Assembly: GCF_002993365.1 (NCBI RefSeq)
Contig: NZ_PVNP01000142.1
Location: 1-61,894, forward strand
Source: Marisediminitalea alba
Lineage (GTDB): Bacteria > Pseudomonadota > Gammaproteobacteria > Enterobacterales > Alteromonadaceae
Direction: 5' to 3'
Length of the DNA: 61,894 nucleotides
The translations under genes were made by a program, and so were the position numbers. Positions 48,901 to 58,208 of the stretch are shown piece by piece. The notes under the pieces were generated by a model. That model did no database searches and was not told where the DNA came from. It saw only the letters and a program-made list of their open reading frames with translations. Numbering within the stretch: position 1 is the first letter of the stretch; every line of letters begins with the position of its first letter.

Positions 48901-49578
48901 CTATTGCACCATTGCCCCGAGTAAATGCCAGCATTGCTGTCCGCTGTCCTGATACTTTTGCTCAAAAGGCGTTAGCGCCGGTTGCTGCGAATTAACCTCA
49001 GCAATCTCGCACTGCATGCCGTATTTAGCTGCGGCAACAGCGAACTCTTCAATGTAAATCAACCAATTACTTCGCACTTCAATACGAGGAGACAAAGCCA
49101 TGAGATCGGGCATAGCCTGACTCGCATGCCATCGCTTTTGTACCTGAGAGGATTTAGGATACGGATTGGGATACAACAGATAATGGGCGCTGATACGCCA
49201 TGGGCTCTGCTGACACGCAACCCGCATGAGCCGCCAGAAGTCGACGACGTCAGCCCGCACGACCCGGTAGTTGTCCTGCTCGTTCTGATAGTGCTGGTGC
49301 TTATTAACGCGCAGCGCCGATTTGTCGATGCCGACAATCCGCGCCTGCGGATAGCGTTCAGCCAAGCCGGCCGTGCTTTTACCCACGCCACAGCAGGAGT
49401 CGAGGATCACCTCGCCCTGCCAGTCACTCAGCCAGTCTGCCACGTCATCAAAAGCCTGCTGGGTATGGGCGTGGATGGGGCGACGGTTTTCAGTACGCTG
49501 GTACTTTTCAACTATCGCCTCAAGCTTTTCGTGAACGCCATCTTGCTGACTTTCTACGGTTCGTGAATTTCCCCGCAT
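48901..49578 (-). CDS. TrmB-like SAM-dependent methyltransferase
   Basis: The protein has 225 residues. SAM motif I reads VILDSCCGVGKSTAGLAERYP and IVGIDKS follows. The downstream YLLYPNPYPKSSQVQKRWHA replaces the DPWPKKRH-type motif of tRNA m7G46 methyltransferase TrmB, keeping the Pro-x-Pro-Lys and Arg-Trp/Arg-His pattern. It is a divergent TrmB relative rather than the housekeeping enzyme, and its substrate is unknown. It starts 2 bp after the yadH stop, so it is the last gene of a yadG-yadH-methyltransferase operon. Confidence 0.8.
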   Translation of the reverse strand: MRGNSRTVESQQDGVHEKLEAIVEKYQRTENRRPIHAHTQQAFDDVADWLSDWQGEVILDSCCGVGKSTAGLAERYPQARIVGIDKSALRVNKHQHYQNEQDNYRVVRADVVDFWRLMRVACQQSPWRISAHYLLYPNPYPKSSQVQKRWHASQAMPDLMALSPRIEVRSNWLIYIEEFAVAAAKYGMQCEIAEVNSQQPALTPFEQKYQDSGQQCWHLLGAMVQ

Positions 49579-49580
49579 GA

Positions 49581-50354
49581 TTAAGAACGGATCCCGGTAC
49601 CGCGTTTCAGCAGTGTGTAGGCAAGAGTAAATAATGCCAGGTTAAACAACACCAGCAGGCCCATGGCCAGACCGATATTGACATCAGATACCCCTAAAAA
49701 GCCGTAACGGAAACCGTTAACCATATATACGATAGGGTTTGCCTTACTGACCCACTGCCAGAACTCAGGTAACAGTGTCAGCGAGTAAAATACGCCGCCC
49801 AGGTAAGTAAGTGGAGTTAGCACGAAAGTAGGGATCAGGCTGATATCGTCAAAAGTTTTGGCAAAAATACCGTTAACCAGACCCGCCGTAGCAAACAGTG
49901 TTGCGGTGAGCAGTAAGGTCAGCACAATGATCGCAAGATTGTGGATATGAACATCCACAAATAACATCGAAACCACTGTTACAATCAGGCCAATTAACAT
50001 AGCCCGGGCAACACCGCCGCCTACATAGCCCAGAATAATGACCGACGTAGGTACCGGCGCCACCAGCATTTCTTCCAGGTTACGCTGGAACTTAGCACTG
50101 AAAAATGACGACGAAACATTGGCATAAGAGTTAGTGATCACCGACATCATGATAAGGCCTGGGACGATGAACTCCATATAAGTAAAGCCGCCCATCTGAC
50201 CGATACGCTCACCGATGAGGTTACCAAAAATAACAAAGTACAAACTCATGGTAATGGCTGGCGGCACCAGAGTCTGTACCCAAATGCGCAGAAAGCGCGT
50301 GCACTCTTTTATCCAGATGGTGGTTAAAGCTATCCAGTTGTTTCCGGCAGACAT
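49581..50354 (-). CDS. yadH: ABC-2 type transporter permease YadH
   Basis: The protein has 257 residues with six membrane segments, ABC-2 fold. Matches to E. coli YadH include IWIKECTRFLRIWVQTLVPP, SLYFVIFGNLIG, YMEFIVPGLIMMSVI, FQRNLEEMLVAP and PLTYLGGVFYSL. It pairs with YadG. The substrate is unknown. It overlaps the yadG stop by one base. Confidence 0.92.
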   Translation of the reverse strand: MSAGNNWIALTTIWIKECTRFLRIWVQTLVPPAITMSLYFVIFGNLIGERIGQMGGFTYMEFIVPGLIMMSVITNSYANVSSSFFSAKFQRNLEEMLVAPVPTSVIILGYVGGGVARAMLIGLIVTVVSMLFVDVHIHNLAIIVLTLLLTATLFATAGLVNGIFAKTFDDISLIPTFVLTPLTYLGGVFYSLTLLPEFWQWVSKANPIVYMVNGFRYGFLGVSDVNIGLAMGLLVLFNLALFTLAYTLLKRGTGIRS

Positions 50355-51277
50355 TACACCGACTCCTTACGTCCGGCTTCAACCAGACTAACAAATAATT
50401 CTTCCAGGCGATTGGCTTTGTTACGCATACTCATTACCTGTATGCCCTGCTCCGTCAGTTGACTGAACACCGGATTCAGGCCATCGGATTTGGCCACGTC
50501 TACTTCCAGCGTACTGCTATCGAGTAAGCGGTATTCGAAGCCCTCAAGGCTAACATCGGCCGTTTCGCCCTGTAAATCCAGCACAAAGGTTTCGATATTG
50601 AGCTTGGATAACAGTGCCTTCATAGAGGTATTTTCAACAATCAGTCCTTTGTCGATGATGGCAATATTACGACACAGCATTTCCGCTTCTTCCAGGTAAT
50701 GCGTAGTCAGAATGATAGTAATTCCCTGGCTATTTATTTCCTGCAGGAACTGCCACATTGAGCGTCTGATCTCAATATCCACGCCGGCTGTGGGTTCATC
50801 GAGAATGAGCATTTTTGGCTCATGCATTAAGGCTCTGGCAATCATCAGACGACGCTTCATACCGCCAGATAATTCGCGCGCGCGGGCATTGCGCTTTTCC
50901 CATAAATCGAGTTGCGATAAGTATTTTTCGGCCCGCTCGTGAGCTACGTTGCGAGGCACGCCATAATAGCCGGCCTGATTAAGCACGATCTGCAATACCG
51001 TTTCGAACTGGTTGAAGTTAAACTCCTGCGGCACCAGACCAATGCAGGACTTGGCCAGTTCTTTTTGCTTATCCAAATCATAACCAAACACTTTTACGTC
51101 GCCTGAGGTTTGGTTTACCAACGAACTGATGATGCCAATGGTTGTTGATTTACCCGCCCCGTTTGGGCCGAGCAGGGCGAAAAAGTCACCCTCTTGCACA
51201 CTCAGCTCAACGCCCTTTAAGGCATGAACTGAGCCACGGTAGGTTTTTGTTAACCCCGAGATTGTTAACGCTTGCAT
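50354..51277 (-). CDS. yadG: ABC transporter ATP-binding protein YadG
   Basis: The protein has 307 residues. Walker A is GPNGAGKST, the signature LSGGMKRR, Walker B MLILDEPTAGVD, and H-loop TTHYLEEAE. A C-terminal extension (about 225-307) is typical of YadG/DrrA-like exporters. The start is ATG 51277 (MQALTISGLTKTY). A TTG at 51328 is in frame but adds non-conserved residues. It forms a transporter with YadH. In E. coli yadGH also lie near the pan genes. Confidence 0.93.
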   Translation of the reverse strand: MQALTISGLTKTYRGSVHALKGVELSVQEGDFFALLGPNGAGKSTTIGIISSLVNQTSGDVKVFGYDLDKQKELAKSCIGLVPQEFNFNQFETVLQIVLNQAGYYGVPRNVAHERAEKYLSQLDLWEKRNARARELSGGMKRRLMIARALMHEPKMLILDEPTAGVDIEIRRSMWQFLQEINSQGITIILTTHYLEEAEMLCRNIAIIDKGLIVENTSMKALLSKLNIETFVLDLQGETADVSLEGFEYRLLDSSTLEVDVAKSDGLNPVFSQLTEQGIQVMSMRNKANRLEELFVSLVEAGRKESV

Positions 51278-51664
51278 GCTGATTTCCGTGTTTATTGTTG
51301 TGTTACCCTGGGGGGCAGGAATTGGCAAATGGTATGGCTATACACCATACTCGCCTGACCATCCAACCCAACGTCTGTTATTGGTATTTCGTTTTTGTGG
51401 CGGGAGGCCTGAGCACAACGGGTTCAGATAGAATTAGATTTCCCATCTATTATGGTAACAAATTTACAGAATTAAAGTGTCTACTTTGCCGGACAAACCA
51501 TTTCAAAAAACCAATAAAGTATTAAAAAATATACTATAAAGCAATTATACATACCAAAGTTATACCTATTGCCCGCGTTTAAGGTTTGTTTTCCTTCTAT
51601 CCCGTGCTATTTTTACATGTTAGCAACAACGCATCTATTTAATGGTGGCTCGAAAGTTCCTCTC
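51278..51664. other. 387-bp divergent intergenic region (yadG / diguanylate cyclase)
   Basis: It is AT-rich at 51470-51560, with a short imperfect inverted repeat AGTAT/ATACT near 51517-51534. Promoters for both flanking genes should lie here but none is clear. No ORF on either strand is convincing. Confidence 0.4.
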
Positions 51665-52582
51665 ATGTCCATTCAATCCACGAAAAACATCGAGTCCTGC
51701 CTGGTTTTAATCGTAGATGATGATCACCTCAGTAGTACGCTGGTTGCTAATATCCTGAATAACCTTTGCCGCTCTTTCACTGCTTCCTCTGCTGCCGACG
51801 CCATAGAATTTTGTGAAAACAAACTACCTGACTTACTGGTGGTTGACGTAAACATGCCTGATATCAATGGCCTGGAGCTCTGCCGCCAACTAAAAGCCCG
51901 TAATGATACCGCTGATATCCCGGTTATCTTTATTACCGCGGATTTAGGTAAAGACGCCCAGGTCGACTGCTGGGAAGCCGGTGGCAATGATTTTGTGACC
52001 AAACCGGTGGTGGCCCAGACCATTGTTCACCGCGTCCGTAATCAGTTACTGAGTAAGCTGCGCCTCGACGCCTTAAGAAAGCTCAGTTATGAAGACAGTC
52101 TGACCGGCCTCTACAATCGCAATTATCTGAATGAGGAATATCCCCGCTTATCGCGCCAACTGATGCGCAACCACCAGCCACTAGGGCTGATTATCTTCGA
52201 TGTGGATTACTTCAAACAGTACAATGATATTTATGGCCATCTGAAAGGTGATATTTGTCTGGAAAAAGTGTCGGCAGTACTGAAACGTTATACGCGCCGG
52301 GCCCGTGATGCCGTGGTCAGATACGGGGGAGAGGAATTTATTATGCTGCTACCGAATACCGGACTCTCCGGTACCAGGGAGATAGCTAATCAGATTTTAA
52401 CCGATATCTATCAGTTGGAAATAGCGCACAAGCACTCACCTTTTGAACGGGTTACCCTGAGTGCTGGTGCAGTGAGTATTCAGAATATAGAACGCTATCC
52501 CCTCAATGATGTCATCGAACAGGCTGATATCAACCTGTACGATGCAAAGCTGAAAGGGAAGAACAAGGTGGTTACCGGCTAA
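51665..52582 (+). CDS. PleD-like response regulator with GGDEF diguanylate cyclase
   Basis: The protein has 305 residues. The receiver domain (about 10-130) has acidic pocket DDD (18-20), phospho-acceptor Asp61 (VVDVNMPDING) and Lys in VTKPV. The GGDEF domain (about 145-300) has an intact active site GGEEF (221-225), with an RxxD inhibitory site (RARD) five residues before it. An active, product-inhibited c-di-GMP synthase controlled by phosphorylation is predicted. The start is ATG 51665. No kinase gene is adjacent upstream, though pdsS lies 2 kb downstream. It is convergent with pdsO across 3 bp. Confidence 0.93.
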   Translation: MSIQSTKNIESCLVLIVDDDHLSSTLVANILNNLCRSFTASSAADAIEFCENKLPDLLVVDVNMPDINGLELCRQLKARNDTADIPVIFITADLGKDAQVDCWEAGGNDFVTKPVVAQTIVHRVRNQLLSKLRLDALRKLSYEDSLTGLYNRNYLNEEYPRLSRQLMRNHQPLGLIIFDVDYFKQYNDIYGHLKGDICLEKVSAVLKRYTRRARDAVVRYGGEEFIMLLPNTGLSGTREIANQILTDIYQLEIAHKHSPFERVTLSAGAVSIQNIERYPLNDVIEQADINLYDAKLKGKNKVVTG

Positions 52583-52585
52583 CCG

Positions 52586-53314
52586 CTATCGCTGTGCGGT
52601 TAACGTTGGATCTTCCTCACCAAGCTCAATGACCACCTTACGGTCAAAGAAAGTGCCTTCATACTCTTTATGTTTACTGCGTTCCTCGCCTAACGCCAGG
52701 GTTAGTACCTGCTTTTCGTCTACACCCTGATTAAGCAGGTATTGCTTTACGCTAATTGCCCGTTGCATAGACAGCGCCTGATTGTACTGAGCATCGCCCC
52801 GCTGATCGGCATGGCCGGTAAGGCGAGCCTGCAACGATGGGTAGCCGCGTAACGCTTTGGCAATCAGATCCAATTGCTGCTGGTAATCCGGCGCAATGTC
52901 ATAGGCACCGGTTTGAAACTGCACCACACTCTGCAAGGTGATGGCCGGCGTATCCTGAGTGCGCGTATCACTTACCTGGGTAGTCATGCTCGCCTGCTGT
53001 AACTGTTGAATCTGGCTTTTCATTGCCAGCAAAGAGCGGTCGCGTTGCGACAACAACTCAGCCTGAGCGGTTAACCTTGCCTGATTGGCCTGTAGTTCTT
53101 TGTCCTGTTGAATATCATTGCCTACAAAGGCTCCCACTAAGCCAGCGACTGCAGCGCCTACCGGCCCCGCTACCATGGCGCCAATCACCACCCCGGATCC
53201 CATACCGATGCCCGCGGCGTGTTCATAAGTTTTCTCTTTGTCACTAGCCATGGCTGGCGCCACTGAAGTTAAGCAAGACATTGCTAGTGCGGCTGAAATG
53301 ATAGTTTTACGCAT
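52586..53314 (-). CDS. pdsO: OmpA-like protein of the dedicated sortase system (PdsO)
   Basis: The protein has 242 residues. The signal peptide is about 1-22 (cleavage near AMA|SDKEK). A glycine-zipper segment follows (GIGMGSGVVIGAMVAGPVG), then a short coiled coil. A C-terminal OmpA domain (about 130-235) carries the peptidoglycan-binding pattern LTGHADQRGDAQYNQALS. This architecture together with the divergent regulator/kinase pair matches the sortase-associated PdsO family as I remember it. The start is ATG 53314 with GAGGAAA 7 bp upstream. Alternative: a generic OmpA-family envelope protein. Confidence 0.75.
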   Translation of the reverse strand: MRKTIISAALAMSCLTSVAPAMASDKEKTYEHAAGIGMGSGVVIGAMVAGPVGAAVAGLVGAFVGNDIQQDKELQANQARLTAQAELLSQRDRSLLAMKSQIQQLQQASMTTQVSDTRTQDTPAITLQSVVQFQTGAYDIAPDYQQQLDLIAKALRGYPSLQARLTGHADQRGDAQYNQALSMQRAISVKQYLLNQGVDEKQVLTLALGEERSKHKEYEGTFFDRKVVIELGEEDPTLTAQR

Positions 53315-53606
53315 AATAGTTTCCTCTGGGTAATCAATTTGTGTTTCGCTGTGAACGATATGAATTACACCAGTCGGATATGGCGCGGTTGGTGTCAGCT
53401 TGTGGCAATGTGCTGAGCAAAAAAGGAAAAACATGGCAACTTGTGGCGACATTAACCACCAAACACGTTGCCCGTTGCGAAAACCCGCCTACCGCGGAAC
53501 AAAAGTGGCAGAAAAATGGCAAGCTCGGGGAATTTATGCCGAACTTCCGCCTAACCCTGTTAACTAAGTTATAGTAGGGGCCGGTATTAGACAGGATGAA
53601 TGATGT

Positions 53607-54296
53607 ATGCCAAAAACCATTGCCATTGTTGAAGATGATATTGCTATCCGTGATAACTACACCGCCGTGCTGAGCGGACAAGGCTACACGGTTCAGGCTT
53701 ATGCTGACCGCCCGTCGGCCAGCCTGGCATTCAGCCAGTCTCTCCCCGATCTTGCTATTATCGACATCGGCCTGAATGACGAGATGGAAGGCGGCTTTAT
53801 GCTGTGTCAGCAGTTACGTCAGCTTTCTCAATCGCTACCAATCATTTTTTTTACTGCCAGGGATAATGACGTGGATACCATCAGCGGGCTGCGTATGGGT
53901 GCCGATGACTACCTGACTAAAGATATCAGCATGGCCCACCTGTTGGCGCGCATTGCCGCCCTGTTCCGACGCACAGACTTACTTGCCACGCCCAAACAGG
54001 ACTCAGATACCATTCGCCTTGGCCATCTTAACGTGGATGTCAGCCGTATGACGGTGAGCTGGAAGGATATTCCGGTGGCCCTGACCGTTACCGAATTCTG
54101 GATGTTACACGCTCTGATCAAACGCCCGGGGCATGTGAAAAGCCGCCAGCAACTGATGGACGAGTCGCGCATGGTCGTCGATGACTCCACCATTACGTCA
54201 CATATTAAGCGTATGCGAAAAAAGTTTGTCCAGCTCGACGAAAGCTTTGACCATATTGATACGGTCTACGGCATGGGATATCGCTGGCAGCAATAG
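53607..54296 (+). CDS. pdsR: OmpR-family response regulator (PdsR-like)
   Basis: The protein has 229 residues. Receiver domain: EDD (9-11), phospho-acceptor Asp53 (IIDIGL), and Lys in YLTKDIS. A winged-helix DNA-binding domain occupies about 135-227 (HVKSRQQLMDESRMV, VDDSTITSHIKRMRKKF, TVYGMGYRW). It precedes its kinase by 26 bp. The pair and the divergent OmpA-like gene match the PdsR/PdsS/PdsO set. Confidence 0.85.
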   Translation: MPKTIAIVEDDIAIRDNYTAVLSGQGYTVQAYADRPSASLAFSQSLPDLAIIDIGLNDEMEGGFMLCQQLRQLSQSLPIIFFTARDNDVDTISGLRMGADDYLTKDISMAHLLARIAALFRRTDLLATPKQDSDTIRLGHLNVDVSRMTVSWKDIPVALTVTEFWMLHALIKRPGHVKSRQQLMDESRMVVDDSTITSHIKRMRKKFVQLDESFDHIDTVYGMGYRWQQ

Positions 54297-54322
54297 CTGA
54301 CCGGTATAAAAGGATCAGACTG

Positions 54323-56491
54323 GTGAAGTTACGTTTTTCAATTCGTCTGCAGTTATTGGTACTGTCGCTTTTCTTGTTTGCGATTCCGTGGCTCGGCTAT
54401 AAATATGTCTGGGAGCTGGAACAATACCTGCGCATCGGCCAGGAACAAACCATGATTGGTACGGCCAGAGCAGTTGCCACTGCGTTGCACGAGCGCCCTG
54501 CCTTGTTTGACAGCCAGTCCGCATATTTACAAAACGTCCGCCCGGGTACTGATTTATACGCCCCACCTATTGATGTCCCCATTCAGCTCGATGGCCGGTT
54601 ACAGGAATGGCAGGCAGTATCACCGCTCATCCAGTCTTATAACGAAGAGAACGTGGTTACCTGGTTTGCTGAACAGAATGTGCCGGTTACCCTGTCGGTA
54701 GAGCACATGGTGGGACGTTACGATCAGTACTTTTATGCCATGTTCGCGGTCACCGATGACAAAGTAGTTTTTCGAGCGCCTAATAGCCTTAGCGTTGATC
54801 GCTCCGATCATCTGCTGATCGGTATGCTGGATGCGCAGGATACCCTGCACCGCTATATTATTTCTCCTTACGACTCCGGCTGGGTGAATGCTTACCAGCT
54901 TGATGACAACCCCGGTCGCTTTCGTGCCGTCGATAACGCGCTGGAAATTCAGGGCCGCTGGGAGCTGACCAGTACCGGATATAATGTTGAGCTGCGCTTT
55001 CCGATTACCATGACCTCCGGCGCCCTGGCCTTCGCCATTGTCGATGTTGACGACCCGGCTAACCGCGCCAAACAGTATGCCGTGGGCACCGCCAATCCCA
55101 ACCAGAGCGATGACCTTGGAACCGTGGTAACCCCATCACCGGAAATCGAGCGGATACTTTCCGGGTTGCGCTACGCCGACTCCCGTGTATGGGTTATCGA
55201 TAAACACAAACGGGTACTGGCCCGCTCGGGCTCTATCCACTCTTCTCTCGGGCTTAATGCAGGCAGCCAGAAAAGCAGCAGTCAGGGATGGTGGCACTAT
55301 ATTGAACAGCAATGGTTGTTGCCGCTCTATTACCAGATACTCACCCGTCCGCCCGGCGATTTTGTGGACGAACTGGCAGACGCCTACGCGCTGGCAGGCA
55401 AAGATATCAATCACGCGCTGAGTGGCCAGCCAGATTCCCTGTGGCGCCTGACCCCGGACAACAAGGCGGTGATACTGTCGGCCGCTTATCCCATTTACAT
55501 TGGCGACTCCGTCATGGGTGCGGTTGTCGTTGAACAAACCACCCACGGGATCCGCACATTGCGTAACCGGGCGCTGGAACAGCTTTTTCACGTTATTCTT
55601 GCGGTAATGCTACTAGGTACACTCGGTTTGCTGATGTTTGCGCACCGTATCTCCAGCCGAATTCGCAACTTACGTGACGATACCGAAGCGGTCATCGACC
55701 CCAACGGCAAAATTATTGGCAGTCTGCCGCCATCCCGCCACGGTGATGAAATAGGCGACTTATCCCGCTCATTCAGCGCTGTGTTGAGCCGCCTGCAACA
55801 GTACAATTCCTATCTTGAGAACATGGCGTCCCGACTTTCCCACGAACTGCGCACGCCCATAGCGGTGGTACGTTCCTCTCTGGATACCCTCGATGAGGTA
55901 CAAGATCCTGCCCGGCAGCAGGTATTCCTCAGCCGCGCACAATCGGGCATCAGCCGCCTGAGCAGCATTCTTAACAGTATGAGCGAAGCTACGCGATTAG
56001 AGCAGATGATCAGTCAGGAAGACACCGAACGCTTCGATATCGTTAAAGTGGTGGGTGGTTGCGTAGAAGGCTATCAGCACGCATACCCCCACCGCCAGTT
56101 TGCGCTCAGGCTCAGTTGCGAGAAAGTGCAACTCAATGGCTCACCGGATTTGGTTGCCCAGATGCTGGACAAAATCATCGCCAATGCAGTGGAATTCAGC
56201 CAGCCAGAGAGTACTATTGCCCTGCATATGTGGCAGGAACAGCGCACTGTTAAACTGAGTATTACCAATACCGGTCCATTGCTGCCCAAAGGCATGCATG
56301 AGCAGCTGACCCAGTCCATGGTGTCGGTGCGCGCAGAAGGCAATAATGCCGACGGCCCGCCGCATTTAGGCCTGGGGCTGTATATTGCCAATATGATTGT
56401 GGCCTTTCACAAAGGTAACATTGTGCTGCAGGATTTACCGGACAAGACCGGGGTCTGCGTGGTAATTTCATTACCCGTTCCCCAGAACTAA
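54323..56491 (+). CDS. pdsS: Large sensor histidine kinase (PdsS-like)
   Basis: The protein has 722 residues. TM1 is about 10-30. A long periplasmic region (about 35-420) includes a CBM9/DOMON-like beta-sandwich beginning PIQLDGRLQEWQAV. TM2 is about 425-445 (VILAVMLLGTLGLLMF), followed by HAMP. HisKA carries His507 in LSHELRTPIAVVRSSLD. The ATPase domain has N-box KIIANAVEF and G-box LGLGLYIANMIV. Length and layout match the kinase of the proteobacterial dedicated sortase system. The start is GTG 54323 with AAGGA 8 bp upstream. The ligand may be a sugar or other envelope component, inferred from the sensor fold only. Confidence 0.87.
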   Translation: MKLRFSIRLQLLVLSLFLFAIPWLGYKYVWELEQYLRIGQEQTMIGTARAVATALHERPALFDSQSAYLQNVRPGTDLYAPPIDVPIQLDGRLQEWQAVSPLIQSYNEENVVTWFAEQNVPVTLSVEHMVGRYDQYFYAMFAVTDDKVVFRAPNSLSVDRSDHLLIGMLDAQDTLHRYIISPYDSGWVNAYQLDDNPGRFRAVDNALEIQGRWELTSTGYNVELRFPITMTSGALAFAIVDVDDPANRAKQYAVGTANPNQSDDLGTVVTPSPEIERILSGLRYADSRVWVIDKHKRVLARSGSIHSSLGLNAGSQKSSSQGWWHYIEQQWLLPLYYQILTRPPGDFVDELADAYALAGKDINHALSGQPDSLWRLTPDNKAVILSAAYPIYIGDSVMGAVVVEQTTHGIRTLRNRALEQLFHVILAVMLLGTLGLLMFAHRISSRIRNLRDDTEAVIDPNGKIIGSLPPSRHGDEIGDLSRSFSAVLSRLQQYNSYLENMASRLSHELRTPIAVVRSSLDTLDEVQDPARQQVFLSRAQSGISRLSSILNSMSEATRLEQMISQEDTERFDIVKVVGGCVEGYQHAYPHRQFALRLSCEKVQLNGSPDLVAQMLDKIIANAVEFSQPESTIALHMWQEQRTVKLSITNTGPLLPKGMHEQLTQSMVSVRAEGNNADGPPHLGLGLYIANMIVAFHKGNIVLQDLPDKTGVCVVISLPVPQN

Positions 56492-56508
56492 CCAGAAAAG
56501 GCGAAATC

Positions 56509-56943
56509 ATGAGCGAAGCTGATCCGCGGATCGTGGCACTGGAAAAGCAGTTCAACCAGATACACGTGCAATTGTTTGATACTTTCAGTCACGCCCAGTC
56601 GGCAGTGATGACGGTGATGCAAACCGGCCGGGATATTGACGAAAACCAGGATGACTTTACTCAGCTTAAACGAGACTTTGAGGTCGCGGTGGCAATGTAC
56701 CCGGGCAACGACCAGACTATGCAGCAGAAAATCACAGCCACCAATGAGCTGGCGGCGAGTCAGCAGACCTCAAATGTACATTTAACTCAGGTATGGGCGG
56801 CGGCGGTATCAGCACTATCCTGCGACCGCATGCTGGCGATGATCCCAACGGATTTGCAGGACGATCCCGAAGTGGCTGGTGAATTACAGCACAAACGCCG
56901 GGAACATCTGGCAATGTGGCAGGAGCGATTGGAAAACCCTTAA
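56509..56943 (+). CDS. Hypothetical protein downstream of pdsS (144 aa)
   Basis: The protein has 144 residues and is not recognised. It has no signal peptide and no membrane segments. It is helical and rich in Gln, Met and Asp (VALEKQFNQIHVQLFDTF; MQQKITATNELAASQQTSN). It begins 17 bp after the kinase stop with AAAGG 10 bp upstream, so it is the third gene of the pdsR-pdsS operon. A hairpin follows at its 3' end. Confidence 0.65.
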   Translation: MSEADPRIVALEKQFNQIHVQLFDTFSHAQSAVMTVMQTGRDIDENQDDFTQLKRDFEVAVAMYPGNDQTMQQKITATNELAASQQTSNVHLTQVWAAAVSALSCDRMLAMIPTDLQDDPEVAGELQHKRREHLAMWQERLENP

Positions 56944-56947
56944 CGCT

Positions 56948-56981
56948 ATCGGCGCCGGGCTACTTTTTACCCGGCGCCGAT
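56948..56981. terminator. GC-rich hairpin between convergent genes
   Basis: ATCGGCGCCGGG and CCCGGCGCCGAT form a 12-bp perfect stem with a 10-nt loop containing TTTTT. It starts 5 bp after one stop and spans the stop of the convergent CNNM gene. It lacks a terminal U-tract, so termination may be partial or Rho-assisted. Confidence 0.5.
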
Positions 56982-58042
56982 GTCATACTGCTATCCGGCA
57001 CATTTTTTAGCATCATCAGCTGCTTACGGCGATGCATAACGTAAGCCAGGCGGCGCATGCTGACATTGGTATCCTTTTCATCCTCAATATCCACTCCAAG
57101 TAATCTTTCCAGCAGATCCTCCAGGGTCAGAATGCCTTCCAGGCCACCGTACTCATCAACAACCAGCACGATATGCACATGATTTTTAATAAACTGATCA
57201 AAGGTGGATGACAGCGGCATGGAGCCCAGTACCGTGACCATGCTCATGCGGTATTGTGACAACGGATTGTCGCCATGGCCTTTAGCCTGGGCAACCAGCA
57301 GGTCAGAACGCATCACAAAGCCGGTGACTTGCTCTGAATCGCCCTCTTCATAAATAGGGATGCGTGAATATTTTATGCTGCCATGTTTATGGAAAAACTC
57401 AGTGATAGTGAGTGTTTCCGGTACCGAGAAAACCTGGGTACGGTGGGTGATGGCATCTTTTACCGCGAGCTCATTGAGGGTAAGCAGACTCTTCATTACC
57501 GAAGCTTCATGCTCATTGAGCTGGCCTTCTTCGCCACTCAGCTCGGCCATAGCATGCAGCTCAGCCCGATTAAGGCCACGCAAGGGACTCTCTTCTTTAA
57601 AGCCTTTAGTCAACCATTCCGACATCTTTACAAAAGGATAAAGGAGAATAACCAGGTACTTAAGGAAATAGGCGGTGATGGGCGCCAGAGCGCGCCAGAA
57701 TGTTGCACCCAGTGTTTTGGGAATAATCTCCGAAAAGACCAGGATCAGCAGGGTAAGGATTGCCGAAATAAGGCCCAGATAAGCATCGCCGAAGACGATT
57801 GCCGCCTGAGCACCAGCGCCTGCGGCGCCCATGGTATGGGCAATAGTGTTGAGGGTTAAAATGGCTGATAAGGGGCGATTGATATCCTCGGTAAGATGGC
57901 GCAGTACCGCACCACTGGGTTTCTGCTCTTTTTCCAGAACAGAAATATAGGCTGAAGAAACGCTCAGGATCACCGCCTCGGCGATGGAACACAAGAATGA
58001 AAATCCCAGTGCGATAATCACGTAAACGAGCAATAAAATCAT
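56960..58042 (-). CDS. CNNM/CBS-domain membrane protein (CorB/CorC-like)
   Basis: The protein has 360 residues. The N-terminal CNNM (DUF21) domain has about four membrane segments (1-140: FLCSIAEAVILSVSSAYI, LILVFSEIIPKTLGA). A CBS pair occupies about 200-330 (AITHRTQVFSVPETLTITEFF, HIVLVVDEYGGLEGILTLEDLLERLLG). Family members are linked to Mg2+ transport or its regulation, and older annotations call them hemolysins. The C-terminal CorC-type domain is absent, as is common in short members. It is a single gene. Confidence 0.9.
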   Translation of the reverse strand: MILLLVYVIIALGFSFLCSIAEAVILSVSSAYISVLEKEQKPSGAVLRHLTEDINRPLSAILTLNTIAHTMGAAGAGAQAAIVFGDAYLGLISAILTLLILVFSEIIPKTLGATFWRALAPITAYFLKYLVILLYPFVKMSEWLTKGFKEESPLRGLNRAELHAMAELSGEEGQLNEHEASVMKSLLTLNELAVKDAITHRTQVFSVPETLTITEFFHKHGSIKYSRIPIYEEGDSEQVTGFVMRSDLLVAQAKGHGDNPLSQYRMSMVTVLGSMPLSSTFDQFIKNHVHIVLVVDEYGGLEGILTLEDLLERLLGVDIEDEKDTNVSMRRLAYVMHRRKQLMMLKNVPDSSMTSAPGKK

Positions 58043-58208
58043 GTAAAGCAGTCCATTGAGTCAAGTGTACAAGGGTTATTATGAGGCCTTATCCGGTGGA
58101 TACAAGCACAGTCGATGGTAACAAACTATCTAATACCAAAGAATAATTAACAAAAACAAACCAATTTGTTACATTTAGCTTACATTCGATGAAAAAGAGG
58201 CTCGAATT

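Noticed and set aside
48982..49566. 194-codon plus-strand frame opposite the TrmB-like gene
   Set aside because: The opposite strand encodes a recognisable SAM methyltransferase in a tight operon.
53334..53681. Frames between pdsO and pdsR considered as sortase or target remnants
   Set aside because: No sortase TLxTC motif, LPXTG motif or signal peptide is seen in any frame. One of the frames also overlaps pdsR.
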